In this document: positions 24,469 through 33,991 of the stretch, piece by piece
How the letters are laid out: the number at the start of each line of letters is the position of its first letter
How positions within the stretch are numbered: the first letter of the stretch is position 1
NCBI RefSeq assembly: GCF_000298195.1
Contig: NZ_BAHC01000171.1
Span: forward strand, 1-49,487
Source: Gordonia rhizosphera NBRC 16068
GTDB taxonomy: Bacteria; Actinomycetota; Actinomycetes; Mycobacteriales; Mycobacteriaceae
Direction of reading: 5' to 3'
DNA: 49,487 nucleotides
Position numbers and translations under genes: made by a program
Notes under the pieces: generated by a model
What the model was told of the DNA's origin: nothing
The model's database searches: none
What the model saw: only the letters and a program-made list of their open reading frames with translations

Positions 24469-26088
24469 ATGACACAGTCCTGCGACGTAGCAGTATTAGG
24501 CAGCGGCGCAGCCGGTTTGACCGCGGCCTTCGCCGCTGCCAGCGAAGGTGCACAGGTTTCGGTGTTCGAGAAGCACAGCCGTATCGGAGGGACGACCGCG
24601 TGGTCGGGTGGCTGGATCTGGGTGCCGAACAACTCGTACATGGCCGCGCTCGGCGCGTCCGACAGCACGGAAGAAGCCGTCACCTACCTGATGAACCAAA
24701 GTCGCGGGATGGTGGACGAGCACCTCATCCGCACATTCGTCCAGAACGCCCCGCGGATGGTCGACTACCTCGCCGAGCGCGCGGACTTCGCCTTCTACGC
24801 CGTCGTCGGACTGCCCGACTACCACCCCCACCACCCCGGTGGAAAACCTCAGGGCGGCCGGTCGATGGGACTGGACCTGTTTCCCTTCGACCGTTTGGGC
24901 GAGTGGGCCGACCGCGTCGAGGTGAGTCCCTACTACGCGCCGTACCTGCGCGGCGACGAGCTGGGGATCGGCAAGGCGGTGCCACAACCGCCCTCGCCGG
25001 AAGAGATCGCCCGACGACAGGAACGCGACGAACGCGGCGGCGGCGTCGGGCTCGTGGGCGCACTTCTCGAAGCATGCCTGAAGGCCGGCGTGACGTTCGA
25101 GACCAATGCCTCCGCCACGGAGCTACTGTCCGACGGCACCGGCGTCACCGGGGTTGTCATCGACTCCGGCGACGGCCGCACCGAGGTCCACGCAAAGCAC
25201 GGCGTCATTCTGGCCACCGGTGGATTCGACTGGAACGAGGAGTACCGCCGTACGTTCCTCCGAGGCCCGGTCCACAAGCCGGCGTCGATACCGACGAACA
25301 CCGGCGACGGGCTGCGGATGGCTATGAAAATGGGTGCGGCACTGCAGAACATGCGCGAAGCGTGGTGGATCCCCGTCACCGATCTACCCGAGGGCATCAA
25401 CTCGATGAACCTCGACATGATCAACGCGGACCGGACGCGGCCGCGCAGCATCATGATCAACGGCAAGGGCAAGCGATACACGAACGAGGCGGCGGACTAC
25501 AACACCATCGGCGGGGCCTTCTACCAGGAAGACGTCAACACCTTCGACTACGCGAATCTGCCGACCTGGATCATCATCGACGACACCAACCTCAAGCGGT
25601 ACGGCTCGCGCGGGACCCCGTACGACGGGACCACGCCTCCGTGGCTCGTCGAGGCACCGACGATCCGTGATCTGGCCGAACGACTCGGCATCCCCGCCGA
25701 TGCCCTCGAGCACACCGTCGCGCGATGGAACGCCCAGGTGGCCGCAGGCATCGACGACGATTTCCATCGCGGCGAAAGTGCCCACGACCGATGGTGGGGC
25801 GACCCGTATCGCAAGGGCGAACTCGACGGAACGCTCGGTCCGATCGAGAATCCTCCCTTCTACGCAATGGAACTCAAGCCCGGGGTGATCGGGACGAAGG
25901 GCGGACCGAAGGTCGACGACCGCGCACGCGTCATCGACCTGGACGGCAACGTCATCGACAACCTGTACGCGGTCGGCAACGCGTCATCACCGACCGGAAC
26001 CGGATACGGCGGCGTGGGCGGGACACTCGGCCCCGCGATGACCTGGGGCTGGCTGGCCGGTGTGCATGCCGCCGACAAGGGAGACTGA
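24469..26088 (+). CDS. FAD-dependent dehydrogenase, 3-ketosteroid-delta1-dehydrogenase-like
   Basis: 539 residues from ATG 24469 (GCGAGG upstream; ATG 24442 has none). It belongs to the fumarate reductase/KstD flavoprotein family. The FAD motif is VAVLGSGAAGLTAAF, followed by IGGTTAWSGGWIWVPNN, typical of KstD. The C-terminal TGYGGVGGTLGPAMTWGW keeps the Tyr-x3-Gly spacing that in KstD1 holds the 3-keto oxygen and the catalytic Tyr. It should introduce a C=C bond next to a ketone in a ring. Downstream, an acyl-CoA ligase starts one base after its stop. The exact substrate is unknown; steroid is only one option. Confidence 0.88.
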   Translation: MTQSCDVAVLGSGAAGLTAAFAAASEGAQVSVFEKHSRIGGTTAWSGGWIWVPNNSYMAALGASDSTEEAVTYLMNQSRGMVDEHLIRTFVQNAPRMVDYLAERADFAFYAVVGLPDYHPHHPGGKPQGGRSMGLDLFPFDRLGEWADRVEVSPYYAPYLRGDELGIGKAVPQPPSPEEIARRQERDERGGGVGLVGALLEACLKAGVTFETNASATELLSDGTGVTGVVIDSGDGRTEVHAKHGVILATGGFDWNEEYRRTFLRGPVHKPASIPTNTGDGLRMAMKMGAALQNMREAWWIPVTDLPEGINSMNLDMINADRTRPRSIMINGKGKRYTNEAADYNTIGGAFYQEDVNTFDYANLPTWIIIDDTNLKRYGSRGTPYDGTTPPWLVEAPTIRDLAERLGIPADALEHTVARWNAQVAAGIDDDFHRGESAHDRWWGDPYRKGELDGTLGPIENPPFYAMELKPGVIGTKGGPKVDDRARVIDLDGNVIDNLYAVGNASSPTGTGYGGVGGTLGPAMTWGWLAGVHAADKGD

Positions 26089-26089
26089 A

Positions 26090-27754
26090 GTGACTGCGCC
26101 ACAAAGGGATAACCAAGATCGTCGCTGGCAACACCTATACTCCACCGGTCTCGATCCCACTCCGACGCTCGTGTTCGACTCCATTCCGGAAGCATGGCGA
26201 TCGCGGGTCGCAGCCGCCCCGGACCGCATCGCGATCGCCTATGCCGACCAGCGGTTCACCGCCCGGAATGTCGACGCGATGAGCGACGCGCTCGCGATCG
26301 CCCTACAGTCCCGCGGAGTGCGACCGGGCGACCACGTCGGTGTGTACATGCAGAACATCCCGCAGTACCCGCTCGCGCTGCTGGCGCTCTGGAAGATCGG
26401 CGCGGTCGGGGTGCCGATCAACCCCATGTACCGGCGGGCCGAGTTGCGCCACATCGTCGACGATGCGCACGTGGTGGGCATCATCGCCGGACCGACCGAC
26501 CGAGGTGAGTTGCGCGAGACGCTCAACGACAGTTCGGCGCAGTGGGTCCTCTCGGCCTCGGACGCAGACTTCCCGACCTCGTCGTCGGGTGACACGCCCG
26601 GCTCCGCTCCCGACGAATCGCCCCGCGAGAGCCTCCGCACCGTCCTCGACGAGTTCATCGGCCGCGTTCTGGTGCCCCACGAATCGACCCCGGATGATTT
26701 GGCCCTCATCACCTACACGTCGGGCACGACGGGCTCCCCGAAGGGCGCGTTGAACACGCACGCGAACTTCTTGCATGCGGCGTCGAATTACGCGACGTGG
26801 GTTGCGCTGAGCCCGGGAGATGTCGTCCTCGCGATCGCTCCGCTGTTTCACATCACGGGTTTGATCCTCAACGCCGGGATCTCGCTGCTCACCGATACGA
26901 CGCTCGTCCTCACCGGACGGTTCGACCCTGGGGACACGGTCAGGGCCATCCGGGACCACGGCGTCACCTTCACGATCGGATCCATCACCGCGTTCAACGC
27001 GATGCTCGCCGTCGACTCGGCCGGCGCCGAGGACTTCCGGTCCGTCAAGACGTTCTATTCGGGCGGTGCTCCCATTCCGCCGTCGACGATCACGACATTC
27101 CGGGACCGCTTCGGGATCTACCTCCACAACGTCTGGGGCATGACCGAAACGACCGCCGGTGGTATCGCGGTTCCCCGTGGTGCGTCCGCCCCCGTGCACG
27201 GCCCGAGCGGCACGTTGTCCGTCGGCGTACCGATGCAGAATGTCACCGTGCGCATTGTTGATCCGGAGGGGAACGATGTGGCGCCCGGCGAACCGGGCGA
27301 ACTCGAATTCGATGCCCCGCAAGTTGTTCCGGGTTACTGGCAGAACGCCGAGGCGACCGCTCAGACCTTCCCCGAGGGCCGGCTGCGCACCGGCGATGTG
27401 GCGATCATGGACGCCGACGGCTGGGTCTATCTGGTCGACCGGCTCAAGGACCTCATCAACGCATCAGGATTCAAGGTCTGGCCCCGCGAGGTCGAGGACG
27501 TGCTGTACCAGCATCCGGCGGTGTTCGAGGCCGCCGTCGTGGGAGAGCCCGACGAGTATCGCGGCGAGACCGTCGTCGCGTACGTCTCGCTGGTCAACGG
27601 CAGCCGCGCCGAGCCTGACGAACTCGTGGCCTTCGTCAAGGAGCGAATCGCCGCCTACAAATACCCCCGCAGGGTGTACCTCGTGGACCAGGTTCCGAAG
27701 ACGGCAACCGGCAAGATCCAGCGCAGCGTCCTGCGCCCCGTTCCCCAGCAGTAG
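26090..27754 (+). CDS. Acyl-CoA synthetase (AMP-forming)
   Basis: 554 residues from GTG 26090, which has AAGGGAG upstream and follows the KstD-like stop directly; an in-frame start further up lies in that gene. The AMP-binding loop is YTSGTTGSPKGA, the A5 motif is VWGMTET, the hinge region is LRTGDVA, and the catalytic Lys is in TATGKIQRSVLR. It joins a carboxylic acid to CoA using ATP. It is the middle gene of a three-gene unit (KstD-like, ligase, SnoaL-like). Confidence 0.92.
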   Translation: MTAPQRDNQDRRWQHLYSTGLDPTPTLVFDSIPEAWRSRVAAAPDRIAIAYADQRFTARNVDAMSDALAIALQSRGVRPGDHVGVYMQNIPQYPLALLALWKIGAVGVPINPMYRRAELRHIVDDAHVVGIIAGPTDRGELRETLNDSSAQWVLSASDADFPTSSSGDTPGSAPDESPRESLRTVLDEFIGRVLVPHESTPDDLALITYTSGTTGSPKGALNTHANFLHAASNYATWVALSPGDVVLAIAPLFHITGLILNAGISLLTDTTLVLTGRFDPGDTVRAIRDHGVTFTIGSITAFNAMLAVDSAGAEDFRSVKTFYSGGAPIPPSTITTFRDRFGIYLHNVWGMTETTAGGIAVPRGASAPVHGPSGTLSVGVPMQNVTVRIVDPEGNDVAPGEPGELEFDAPQVVPGYWQNAEATAQTFPEGRLRTGDVAIMDADGWVYLVDRLKDLINASGFKVWPREVEDVLYQHPAVFEAAVVGEPDEYRGETVVAYVSLVNGSRAEPDELVAFVKERIAAYKYPRRVYLVDQVPKTATGKIQRSVLRPVPQQ

Positions 27755-27782
27755 TAGATCAACCAACCTCAGGAGAAGGACC

Positions 27783-28220
27783 ATGACCACCGACGTGTTC
27801 GACAACCTCGCCGAGACATCCTTGTCTGCCGCAGACCACCTTTCGGTCCTGAACCTGTGTGCGCGCTACTGCCACTCCGTCGACGCCGGCGACACGGACG
27901 CCTGGGTCGACTGCTTCACCGACGATGGCATCCTCGAGTTCGTCGCCGACGGTGTCGCCCACCGCGGTCATGACGAGTTGCGTGCGTTCGTCACGCGGTT
28001 CTCCCGGCGACGCGGAGTCACCCATCACTTCACCACCGATCTGGAGATCCGGGCGGAGACCGAGAACCGCTGGCGCGCGCGGTCCTCACTGCTGCTCGTC
28101 GCTGCGGGAGATCCGTCGACGCTCGTGATGTCGGGTCGCTACCACGACGACGTGGTCCGCACGGAGAACGGCTGGCGATTCCGCAGTCGCCGGCTGGTGG
28201 CCGACCAGGGTTCTCGCTGA
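27783..28220 (+). CDS. SnoaL/NTF2-like protein
   Basis: 145 residues from ATG 27783 (AGGAGAAGG upstream). The opening LSVLNLCARYCHSVDAGDTD and the following WVDCFTDDGILEF are typical of the NTF2-like fold, in which a cone-shaped pocket hosts isomerases, dehydratases or hydrolases. An active Asp-His pair may be present (VTHHFTTDLE) but this is not certain. It is co-transcribed with the acyl-CoA ligase and convergent with the hydrolase. Confidence 0.75.
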   Translation: MTTDVFDNLAETSLSAADHLSVLNLCARYCHSVDAGDTDAWVDCFTDDGILEFVADGVAHRGHDELRAFVTRFSRRRGVTHHFTTDLEIRAETENRWRARSSLLLVAAGDPSTLVMSGRYHDDVVRTENGWRFRSRRLVADQGSR

Positions 28221-28263
28221 GCGGCAATTGATCTCGATGCGGCGCCTCAGTGCACTCGGAGCC

Positions 28264-29247
28264 CTATTCGATCAGCGGGTGGGGCGACCCGGGGCGGAAG
28301 GCGCCGGCCAATGCCTGGTGGACGTCACGAAGAAACTGCTTGGTCCTTGGCGTGTAGGGCCGGGCGATCAGCCCACCGTGGATCACGCCGGGATAGACGT
28401 GCAATTCGACGGGCACGCCCGCCTCGGCCAGGCGGCGGGCGTACTCGACATCCTCGTCCCGGTAGGGATCCACATCGCCGACGCCGATAAAGGCCGGCGC
28501 GAGGCCGGTGAGGCTTTCCGCGCGCGCGGGTACGGCCGTCGCCGGAACATTCTCGGCAGGAACATTTTTCAGATATGAGGACCAGCAGAGGCGTTGCGCC
28601 GCGGCGTGCCACAATCCTGGATGGCCTGGATCGTCGGTGCAGTATTCGCGCATCGAGACATGCTCGTGGCGGTTGTCGATCATCGGATAGATCAGCAGCT
28701 GCAGTATCGGCTGGACCTCGCCCAGATCTCGCAGCCGCAGGCAGAGCGCGGCCGCGAGGCCGGCCCCGGCGCTCGCCCCTCCGACGACGATCCGGCTGCG
28801 GTCGATGCCCGAATCCTGGTCGGGGCCGGACAGATGGCGCCACACCGATTCCGCGTCATCGAGACCCGCCGGGTACGGATGCTCCGGCGCGAGCCGCCAG
28901 TCCACGGAGGCGATCGCGCAACCCAGCGTCGCGGCCATCAGGTCGAGGCGGTCATCGTTGGCCTCGATGGATCCGAGTACGTAGCCGCCGCCATGCAGAT
29001 AGATGAGGCACGGCAGGTTGCCCTGTCCGGCGACGGGCCGGTACCAGCGGACACGGACATCGGGTCGGCCGTCCCAGCCCCGCAGGACGACGTCCTCGCG
29101 CGTGACTCGTGGGTCGACCGGCGCTGGCGGCCCTTCCACCGAGCGCTGGCTGGCACGTAGGGCATCGACGCTGGAGTTGTCCCAGTGGGGCAGCTGGTCC
29201 AGCCGTTCCCGGACGGCGGGTTCGATGCGGTGTAGCGGAATACCCAT
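28264..29247 (-). CDS. Alpha/beta hydrolase, hormone-sensitive-lipase group
   Basis: 327 residues from ATG 29247. The oxyanion-hole motif HGGGYVLG and the nucleophile motif GGASAGAGLAAA (GxSxG) are those of the HSL/bacterial esterase group. Candidate Asp (GVGDVDPYRDE) and His (PGVIHGG) complete the triad. It should hydrolyse an ester, lactone or amide. It is the last gene of the 12-gene minus-strand operon and starts 20 bp after the SnoaL-like stop. Confidence 0.9.
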   Translation of the reverse strand: MGIPLHRIEPAVRERLDQLPHWDNSSVDALRASQRSVEGPPAPVDPRVTREDVVLRGWDGRPDVRVRWYRPVAGQGNLPCLIYLHGGGYVLGSIEANDDRLDLMAATLGCAIASVDWRLAPEHPYPAGLDDAESVWRHLSGPDQDSGIDRSRIVVGGASAGAGLAAALCLRLRDLGEVQPILQLLIYPMIDNRHEHVSMREYCTDDPGHPGLWHAAAQRLCWSSYLKNVPAENVPATAVPARAESLTGLAPAFIGVGDVDPYRDEDVEYARRLAEAGVPVELHVYPGVIHGGLIARPYTPRTKQFLRDVHQALAGAFRPGSPHPLIE

Positions 29248-29267
29248 GGATTGTGTCTCGTCGGTGG

Positions 29268-29882
29268 TCAGGAGAGCAGGTGCCGCGGATCCACCAGATC
29301 GACCTGGCTGAACGGAAACTCGGCCGGGGCTTGATTCGAACCGAGGACCCGGGGGCTGAGCTCGACCTCGAACTTGAAGTTGAAGGTGATCCGCTGTTCG
29401 GCGATCAGCCAACGGCCTTCGACGCGACGCATGCGGTTGATGTAGGTGCCGCCCGCAGCGTGAGGTTTACCGACCGTCGGTTGCCAGATGTCGAAGTGAC
29501 GGGCGGTCAGGATCGCGGCGTCCGGGTCGTCGGGGTCCAGCGTCACGAGCACACCGGTTCCGTAGTGGAAGATGACCTGCTGGTTGTCGATCAGGTACTG
29601 ATAGCTTCGCCGGATGCTGTCCCGGCCGATGAATGTCCCACGTCCGTTGACCTGAACGGCGTCGTCGGTGAAGCAGTTGACGACGCCGTCGATGTCGTGC
29701 GCGTCGTAGAAATGGTGGTAGCGGCGGAAGACCTTTTCGATCTCCCGTTCGTCCTCGATCCGTCGCAGCCGCTCCGCGACCTCCCCTGTCGGTGGCCACT
29801 GCTTCTGAGATTCCCTCGCCTGTGAGGCGAATGGCTCCCAGAGTCCGGTCGCCCACCGCCGCAGATTCTCGATGACCTCCAC
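29268..29882 (-). CDS. SnoaL/NTF2-like protein (aromatic ring dioxygenase small-subunit-like fold)
   Basis: 204 residues from GTG 29882, which has GGAGATGAC upstream; an ATG five bases away is out of frame. The fold is seen in IEKVFRRYHHFYDAHDIDGV, VNCFTDDAVQVNGRG and FIGRDSIRRSYQYL. The C-terminus ends in PAEFPFSQVDLVDP. It is within the operon, 11 bp after the short acyl-CoA dehydrogenase. A dehydratase or isomerase role in the pathway is possible, but no active residues were fixed. Confidence 0.72.
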   Translation of the reverse strand: MEVIENLRRWATGLWEPFASQARESQKQWPPTGEVAERLRRIEDEREIEKVFRRYHHFYDAHDIDGVVNCFTDDAVQVNGRGTFIGRDSIRRSYQYLIDNQQVIFHYGTGVLVTLDPDDPDAAILTARHFDIWQPTVGKPHAAGGTYINRMRRVEGRWLIAEQRITFNFKFEVELSPRVLGSNQAPAEFPFSQVDLVDPRHLLS

Positions 29883-29893
29883 GTCATCTCCTC

Positions 29894-30988
29894 TCACTGT
29901 GATGTGGTGAGAGTGGCCGACGCCACCCGCTCCCAATGCACCTCGTTCGTGCCCCAGTATTTCGCGACGACCTGCGCTCGTTTGAAGTAACGGTGAGCCT
30001 GGTGTTCCCACGTGAATCCGGTCGCGCCGTGCATCTGGATCGACTCCGATGCGACGGTCGTGAACGTCTCGCACGCATACGCTTTGGCGGCGCTGGCCGA
30101 CGTCCGGAAGTGCGTGGGGTCCACATCCGTGACGTCTCCGACCGCGGCGGCATAATCGACCAGCGCGGAGGTCGCCTCGATGGCGACGAACATGTCGACC
30201 AACCGGTGCTTGAGGGCCTGGAACGAACCGATGGTCCGGCCGAACTGCTCCCTCACCTGAACGAATTCCAGAGTCATGTCGAAGCATCGCCGCGCGCCAC
30301 CGAGCGACTCCGCTGCCATCAGCAGCGTTCCGGTGTCCACCAACCGAGCGATGGCCGCCGGCGCGTCGCCCGACCGGGCGACGATGGCGGCCGGGGCCGC
30401 ATCGAAGGATACGAGAGCGAATGTGCGCGTCGAATCAAGCGTCGGAGTGAGTGTGGTGCTCACGCCGCCGTCGGCCCGCCGCACCGCCACCAGAACCTCG
30501 TCGGTCTCGATCCGCGCCGGGACCAGGAAGACATCCGCGTCATCGGCATGGAGTACCAACCGCATCGTGCCAGACACCGTCGTGCGGGTGCCGTCGAGCG
30601 CCGCCGACAACGGCCGGCCTGCGTCGCCGGGCGCAACCGCCACGACGTGCATCTGTGCAAGCACCTCTGTTAACAGTTGCTGCGCGACGGGTTCCGATGA
30701 TTCGGCAAGTACACCGACGCCCGTCATCGTCGATCCGACGGCTGCAGAAGAGAGTACGCCGCCGAGCCGTTCACACACCGTGCACATGAGTCGGAGCCGG
30801 CCGACGTCGCCCTGGACATCCGGGTCGGCGATGGCCTCGAACAGTCCGAACTCCTGACTCAGCAGTTTCCACTCGCGGGCCCGCGCGTCCGGCGAGCCCG
30901 AGCCCACAGAGTACGACTCGTGCCCGGACAGCATGCGGGACAGGCTTTGCCGGAGCTCGGTGAGCTCCGCCGAATCAGTGATCTTCAT
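29894..30988 (-). CDS. Acyl-CoA dehydrogenase, probable partner subunit
   Basis: 364 residues. It has the C-terminal ACAD helices (VQVREQFGRTIGSFQALKHR, SIQMHGATGFTWEHQAHRY), but the N-terminal and middle domains are short and divergent. The canonical catalytic Glu site reads KYWGTNEVHW, so Trp replaces the Glu. ATG 30988 overlaps the stop of the larger ACAD by four bases. In steroid degraders such adjacent, coupled pairs form alpha2beta2 enzymes with one active and one support subunit; the same is inferred here. Confidence 0.85.
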   Translation of the reverse strand: MKITDSAELTELRQSLSRMLSGHESYSVGSGSPDARAREWKLLSQEFGLFEAIADPDVQGDVGRLRLMCTVCERLGGVLSSAAVGSTMTGVGVLAESSEPVAQQLLTEVLAQMHVVAVAPGDAGRPLSAALDGTRTTVSGTMRLVLHADDADVFLVPARIETDEVLVAVRRADGGVSTTLTPTLDSTRTFALVSFDAAPAAIVARSGDAPAAIARLVDTGTLLMAAESLGGARRCFDMTLEFVQVREQFGRTIGSFQALKHRLVDMFVAIEATSALVDYAAAVGDVTDVDPTHFRTSASAAKAYACETFTTVASESIQMHGATGFTWEHQAHRYFKRAQVVAKYWGTNEVHWERVASATLTTSQ

Positions 30989-32304
30989 GAACTCACCTGC
31001 TGCGCCTGGTTCTCGACGGGTTTGATCCCGCGCGGTTCGCGCGGCAATTGGAGGACTTGTTCAGCGATGATGTTGCGCTGGATTTCGTTGCTGCCCGAAA
31101 AGATCGTCGCCCCCCGACCAGAGAGCAGGAGATCCTGCCAACGGTCGGTCCGATAGTCGCCGACGAATGCCGGAGCACCGGGCGCCTGGACGTCGGGCCG
31201 GATGATTCCGTCGACACCGGCGACGTCGACGGCGAGCTGTCCCAGTCGGAGCCCGTACTCACTCCACTGCAACTTCGAGACGAATCCGAGGGTGTCTGAC
31301 GGCTGTCCGGACGCGGCGTTACTCAGGGCGATGGCTGCCTGGGCACGCATGATCTGGACGTCGACATACGCCCGCGCGAGACGTTGGCGTAACAGCGGGT
31401 CATCGACTGCGCCCGTCTCGTGGGCGTGGTCGATGAGAGCGCGTAATTCGCGTGCGTAACCGAGGTAGGACCCGAGCAGGTCGGCGCCCCGTTCGGTGGC
31501 GAGCGTGGACATCGCGACAGCCCACCCGTTGCCCAGCCCGCCGATGACGTTGAACAGCGGGGCTCGTGCACCGTCGAGGAAATCCTCGGCGAACTCGATT
31601 GCGCCGGTCATCTGACGGATGCCGCGAACCTCGATGTTGTTGTCGGGCCCGAAGGGCAAGAGCACAAAGGAAAGTGCGTCGCGGCGAGGCGCCGCCGGGT
31701 CGGTTCGGCACAGGACGAAGATCATGTTGGCGGGCTCGTATGCCGATGTCCACACCTTCTGTCCGGTGACGACGATCTCGTCGCCATCCACCACCCCGCG
31801 TGTCGTCACCCCGGCGAGGTCGGAACCATGGTTCGGCTCTGAGAAGCCCTGACAGTAGCGATCTGTTCCGGCCACGATACGCGGCAGGAAGAATGCCTGT
31901 TGCTCGGCGGTGCCGTGGGAGAGCAGCGCAGTGCCCACCAGGTCCGCCGAAAACCCCCGCTTCACCCGCGGAACGCCGACGCGTTCGCATTCCTGCGCGA
32001 AGATCGCCGTCTGGACCTCGGTCCAGCCCTTTCCGCCCGCGGCCACCGGCCAGTGCGGATAGATGAGGCCCTCGTCGACCAGCGCACGTTCCCACGCGGC
32101 GTACTCCGGTGACGCGAGCGCATCCGCGTGCACGTTCCGGTTCGATCCGGCGAGAATCGTGGCACCGTCGTACCAGTCCACCAAGTCGGCCAGGCCGCGC
32201 GGTGCCGACCCCCCGATCCAATCCCGCATGGATGCGCGGAACTCGGCGAGTTCTTCGCCCATATCGACAACTAGCTCGGACTCAACAGGATTCATGCGCG
32301 ACAA
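30985..32304 (-). CDS. Acyl-CoA dehydrogenase, larger subunit
   Basis: 439 residues if TTG 32304 is used (AAGGA upstream); ATG 32295 gives 436. FAD-contact motifs (QGFSEPNHGSDLAG, GQKVWTSAY) and the C-terminal RGATIFSGSNEIQRNIIAEQ are clear. The usual Glu before GTNEIQ is Ser here; a Glu at the isovaleryl-CoA-dehydrogenase-type position (STLATERGADL) could serve as base. It would introduce an alpha,beta double bond in an acyl-CoA and is coupled to the 364-residue subunit. It overlaps the end of the acyl-CoA ligase upstream. Confidence 0.87.
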   Translation of the reverse strand: MSRMNPVESELVVDMGEELAEFRASMRDWIGGSAPRGLADLVDWYDGATILAGSNRNVHADALASPEYAAWERALVDEGLIYPHWPVAAGGKGWTEVQTAIFAQECERVGVPRVKRGFSADLVGTALLSHGTAEQQAFFLPRIVAGTDRYCQGFSEPNHGSDLAGVTTRGVVDGDEIVVTGQKVWTSAYEPANMIFVLCRTDPAAPRRDALSFVLLPFGPDNNIEVRGIRQMTGAIEFAEDFLDGARAPLFNVIGGLGNGWAVAMSTLATERGADLLGSYLGYARELRALIDHAHETGAVDDPLLRQRLARAYVDVQIMRAQAAIALSNAASGQPSDTLGFVSKLQWSEYGLRLGQLAVDVAGVDGIIRPDVQAPGAPAFVGDYRTDRWQDLLLSGRGATIFSGSNEIQRNIIAEQVLQLPREPRGIKPVENQAQQVSS

Positions 32305-33976
32305 CCCGATCCTTCAGCACCCGACGGAGAATCTTGCCGGCGATGTTCTTGGGTAGCTCATCGACGAACTCGATTCGGCGGGGTGCCTTGTACGGCGCCA
32401 GACGGTCCCGACAGTGGCCGATCAACTCCAATTCGGTCACGACCGCCGTCGGATCGGTGACCACGAACGCGCAGACCGCCTCGCCCCGATAATCGTCCGG
32501 CACCCCGATCACGGCCACTTCCCGCACCGCAGCATGCCCGAGCAGACAATCCTCCACCTGCCGCGGCGAGACATTGTTGCCCGAGGTGATGATGAGGTCC
32601 TTCAGACGGTCGACGATGAAGAACCAGTCGCCGTGCCGGACGGCCATGTCCCCGGTGCGCAGCCAGCCGTCGACGATCGTCTGCCTCGTCCCCTCGGAAT
32701 TGCGCCAATACTCTCGAATCACTTGTGGGCCAGAAACTATCAGCTCGCCTGGCTCCCCGTCGCCGACCTCGTCGTCGACGGTCCCGTCGGGACGCACGAC
32801 CCGGGCCCGGGTGCTGAACACCGCAACCCCGACGGACAGTGCACCCGTGATCTCGTCGACGGGAATCGGCACGCCGACCGGGGCCAGATGAGTCGGGCCG
32901 GTGGCCTCGGTCATTCCGTACGCGACGCGAATCTCCTGACCGAACCGCTTACGCCATCGCTCCACCAGAACCGGCGGCACCGGCGCGGCACCGCAGTACA
33001 GATGTGTCAGGGAGGCGGTGTCGGATGCCGTGAGCTCCGGGTCGTTGAGGAGAGCGGTGTAGAGCGTCGGTGGGCCGACCAGAAACGTCGGCCGGTGTTC
33101 ACGGATGATGTCGACGAGAACACCCGGTGCGAAGCGGTAGTTGATCACGTACCGGCAGCCGGTGAGCAAGGTCGCCGCGACCCCGATCGCCAGACCCGTG
33201 ATCGTCGACATCGGGGGTACGCCCAGAATCGCGTCGTGCTCGCTGAGCGGCAACCAATCCCGATACACCTGCCCGGCGAAGGCCAGGTTCCGATGCCGGT
33301 TGACCGCCCCCTTCGGCCTGCCCGTCGTCCCGGACGTATAGGTGAGTGCCGCAGGCGAATCACCATCGGGTGTATACGCTTTCGGAGTCCTTCCGGCGAA
33401 CGAGGCAACGATTCCCGCGAAATCCCGGCCGGTGATGGTGCCCGGGCACGGAGGCAGGACCCGTTCGTCGTCGCGATGCTGGTAGTCGCGGGGACACATC
33501 GAGATCACCGGTGCGGTGAGGTCGATGCCCTCGAGCCACGCCTGCGAGCCGATACGCGTCTCCTCGCAGAACACGACCACCGCGCCCGAGTCGGACAGCA
33601 TGTGGCGGAGTTCGGCGTCGCCGACCATGGGATTGACCGGCACGATCACCGCCCCCGCTTTCCAGATACCGACCAGGGCGACGAGGAAATGCGGGATGTT
33701 CTGCGCGACGACCGCGACCCGGTCGCCCACCGCCACCCCGTCGGCGACGAGCGCGGATGCGATGGCATCCGACTCGGCGTCGACCTGGGCGAACGTCAGC
33801 TCACCGTCGAAGTACGCGACCATCGTGTGGTCGGCGAACTCGTCGACCGCCGCGCGAAACATCGAGAGGGCGTCGTGATGCTGTTGCACCACCGTCACGC
33901 CGACGCCGGAAGACGACGATCGCGCCGGGTCGATCGCCGACCCGGCGAACGGATCGGTCGTTTTCGATGCCGGCAT
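32282..33976 (-). CDS. Acyl-CoA synthetase (AMP-forming)
   Basis: 564 residues from ATG 33976 (GGGAG upstream); ATG 33991 is possible but has no ribosome site. ATP loop YTSGTTGRPKGAV, A5 motif VAYGMTEATG, hinge WLRTGDMA and catalytic Lys in NIAGKILRRVLK are all intact. It activates an acid with CoA. It is a paralogue of the ligase at 26,090 with low apparent identity, so the two probably act on different intermediates. Confidence 0.92.
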   Translation of the reverse strand: MPASKTTDPFAGSAIDPARSSSSGVGVTVVQQHHDALSMFRAAVDEFADHTMVAYFDGELTFAQVDAESDAIASALVADGVAVGDRVAVVAQNIPHFLVALVGIWKAGAVIVPVNPMVGDAELRHMLSDSGAVVVFCEETRIGSQAWLEGIDLTAPVISMCPRDYQHRDDERVLPPCPGTITGRDFAGIVASFAGRTPKAYTPDGDSPAALTYTSGTTGRPKGAVNRHRNLAFAGQVYRDWLPLSEHDAILGVPPMSTITGLAIGVAATLLTGCRYVINYRFAPGVLVDIIREHRPTFLVGPPTLYTALLNDPELTASDTASLTHLYCGAAPVPPVLVERWRKRFGQEIRVAYGMTEATGPTHLAPVGVPIPVDEITGALSVGVAVFSTRARVVRPDGTVDDEVGDGEPGELIVSGPQVIREYWRNSEGTRQTIVDGWLRTGDMAVRHGDWFFIVDRLKDLIITSGNNVSPRQVEDCLLGHAAVREVAVIGVPDDYRGEAVCAFVVTDPTAVVTELELIGHCRDRLAPYKAPRRIEFVDELPKNIAGKILRRVLKDRVVAHESC

Positions 33977-33991
33977 CACTCGCGCTCCCAT

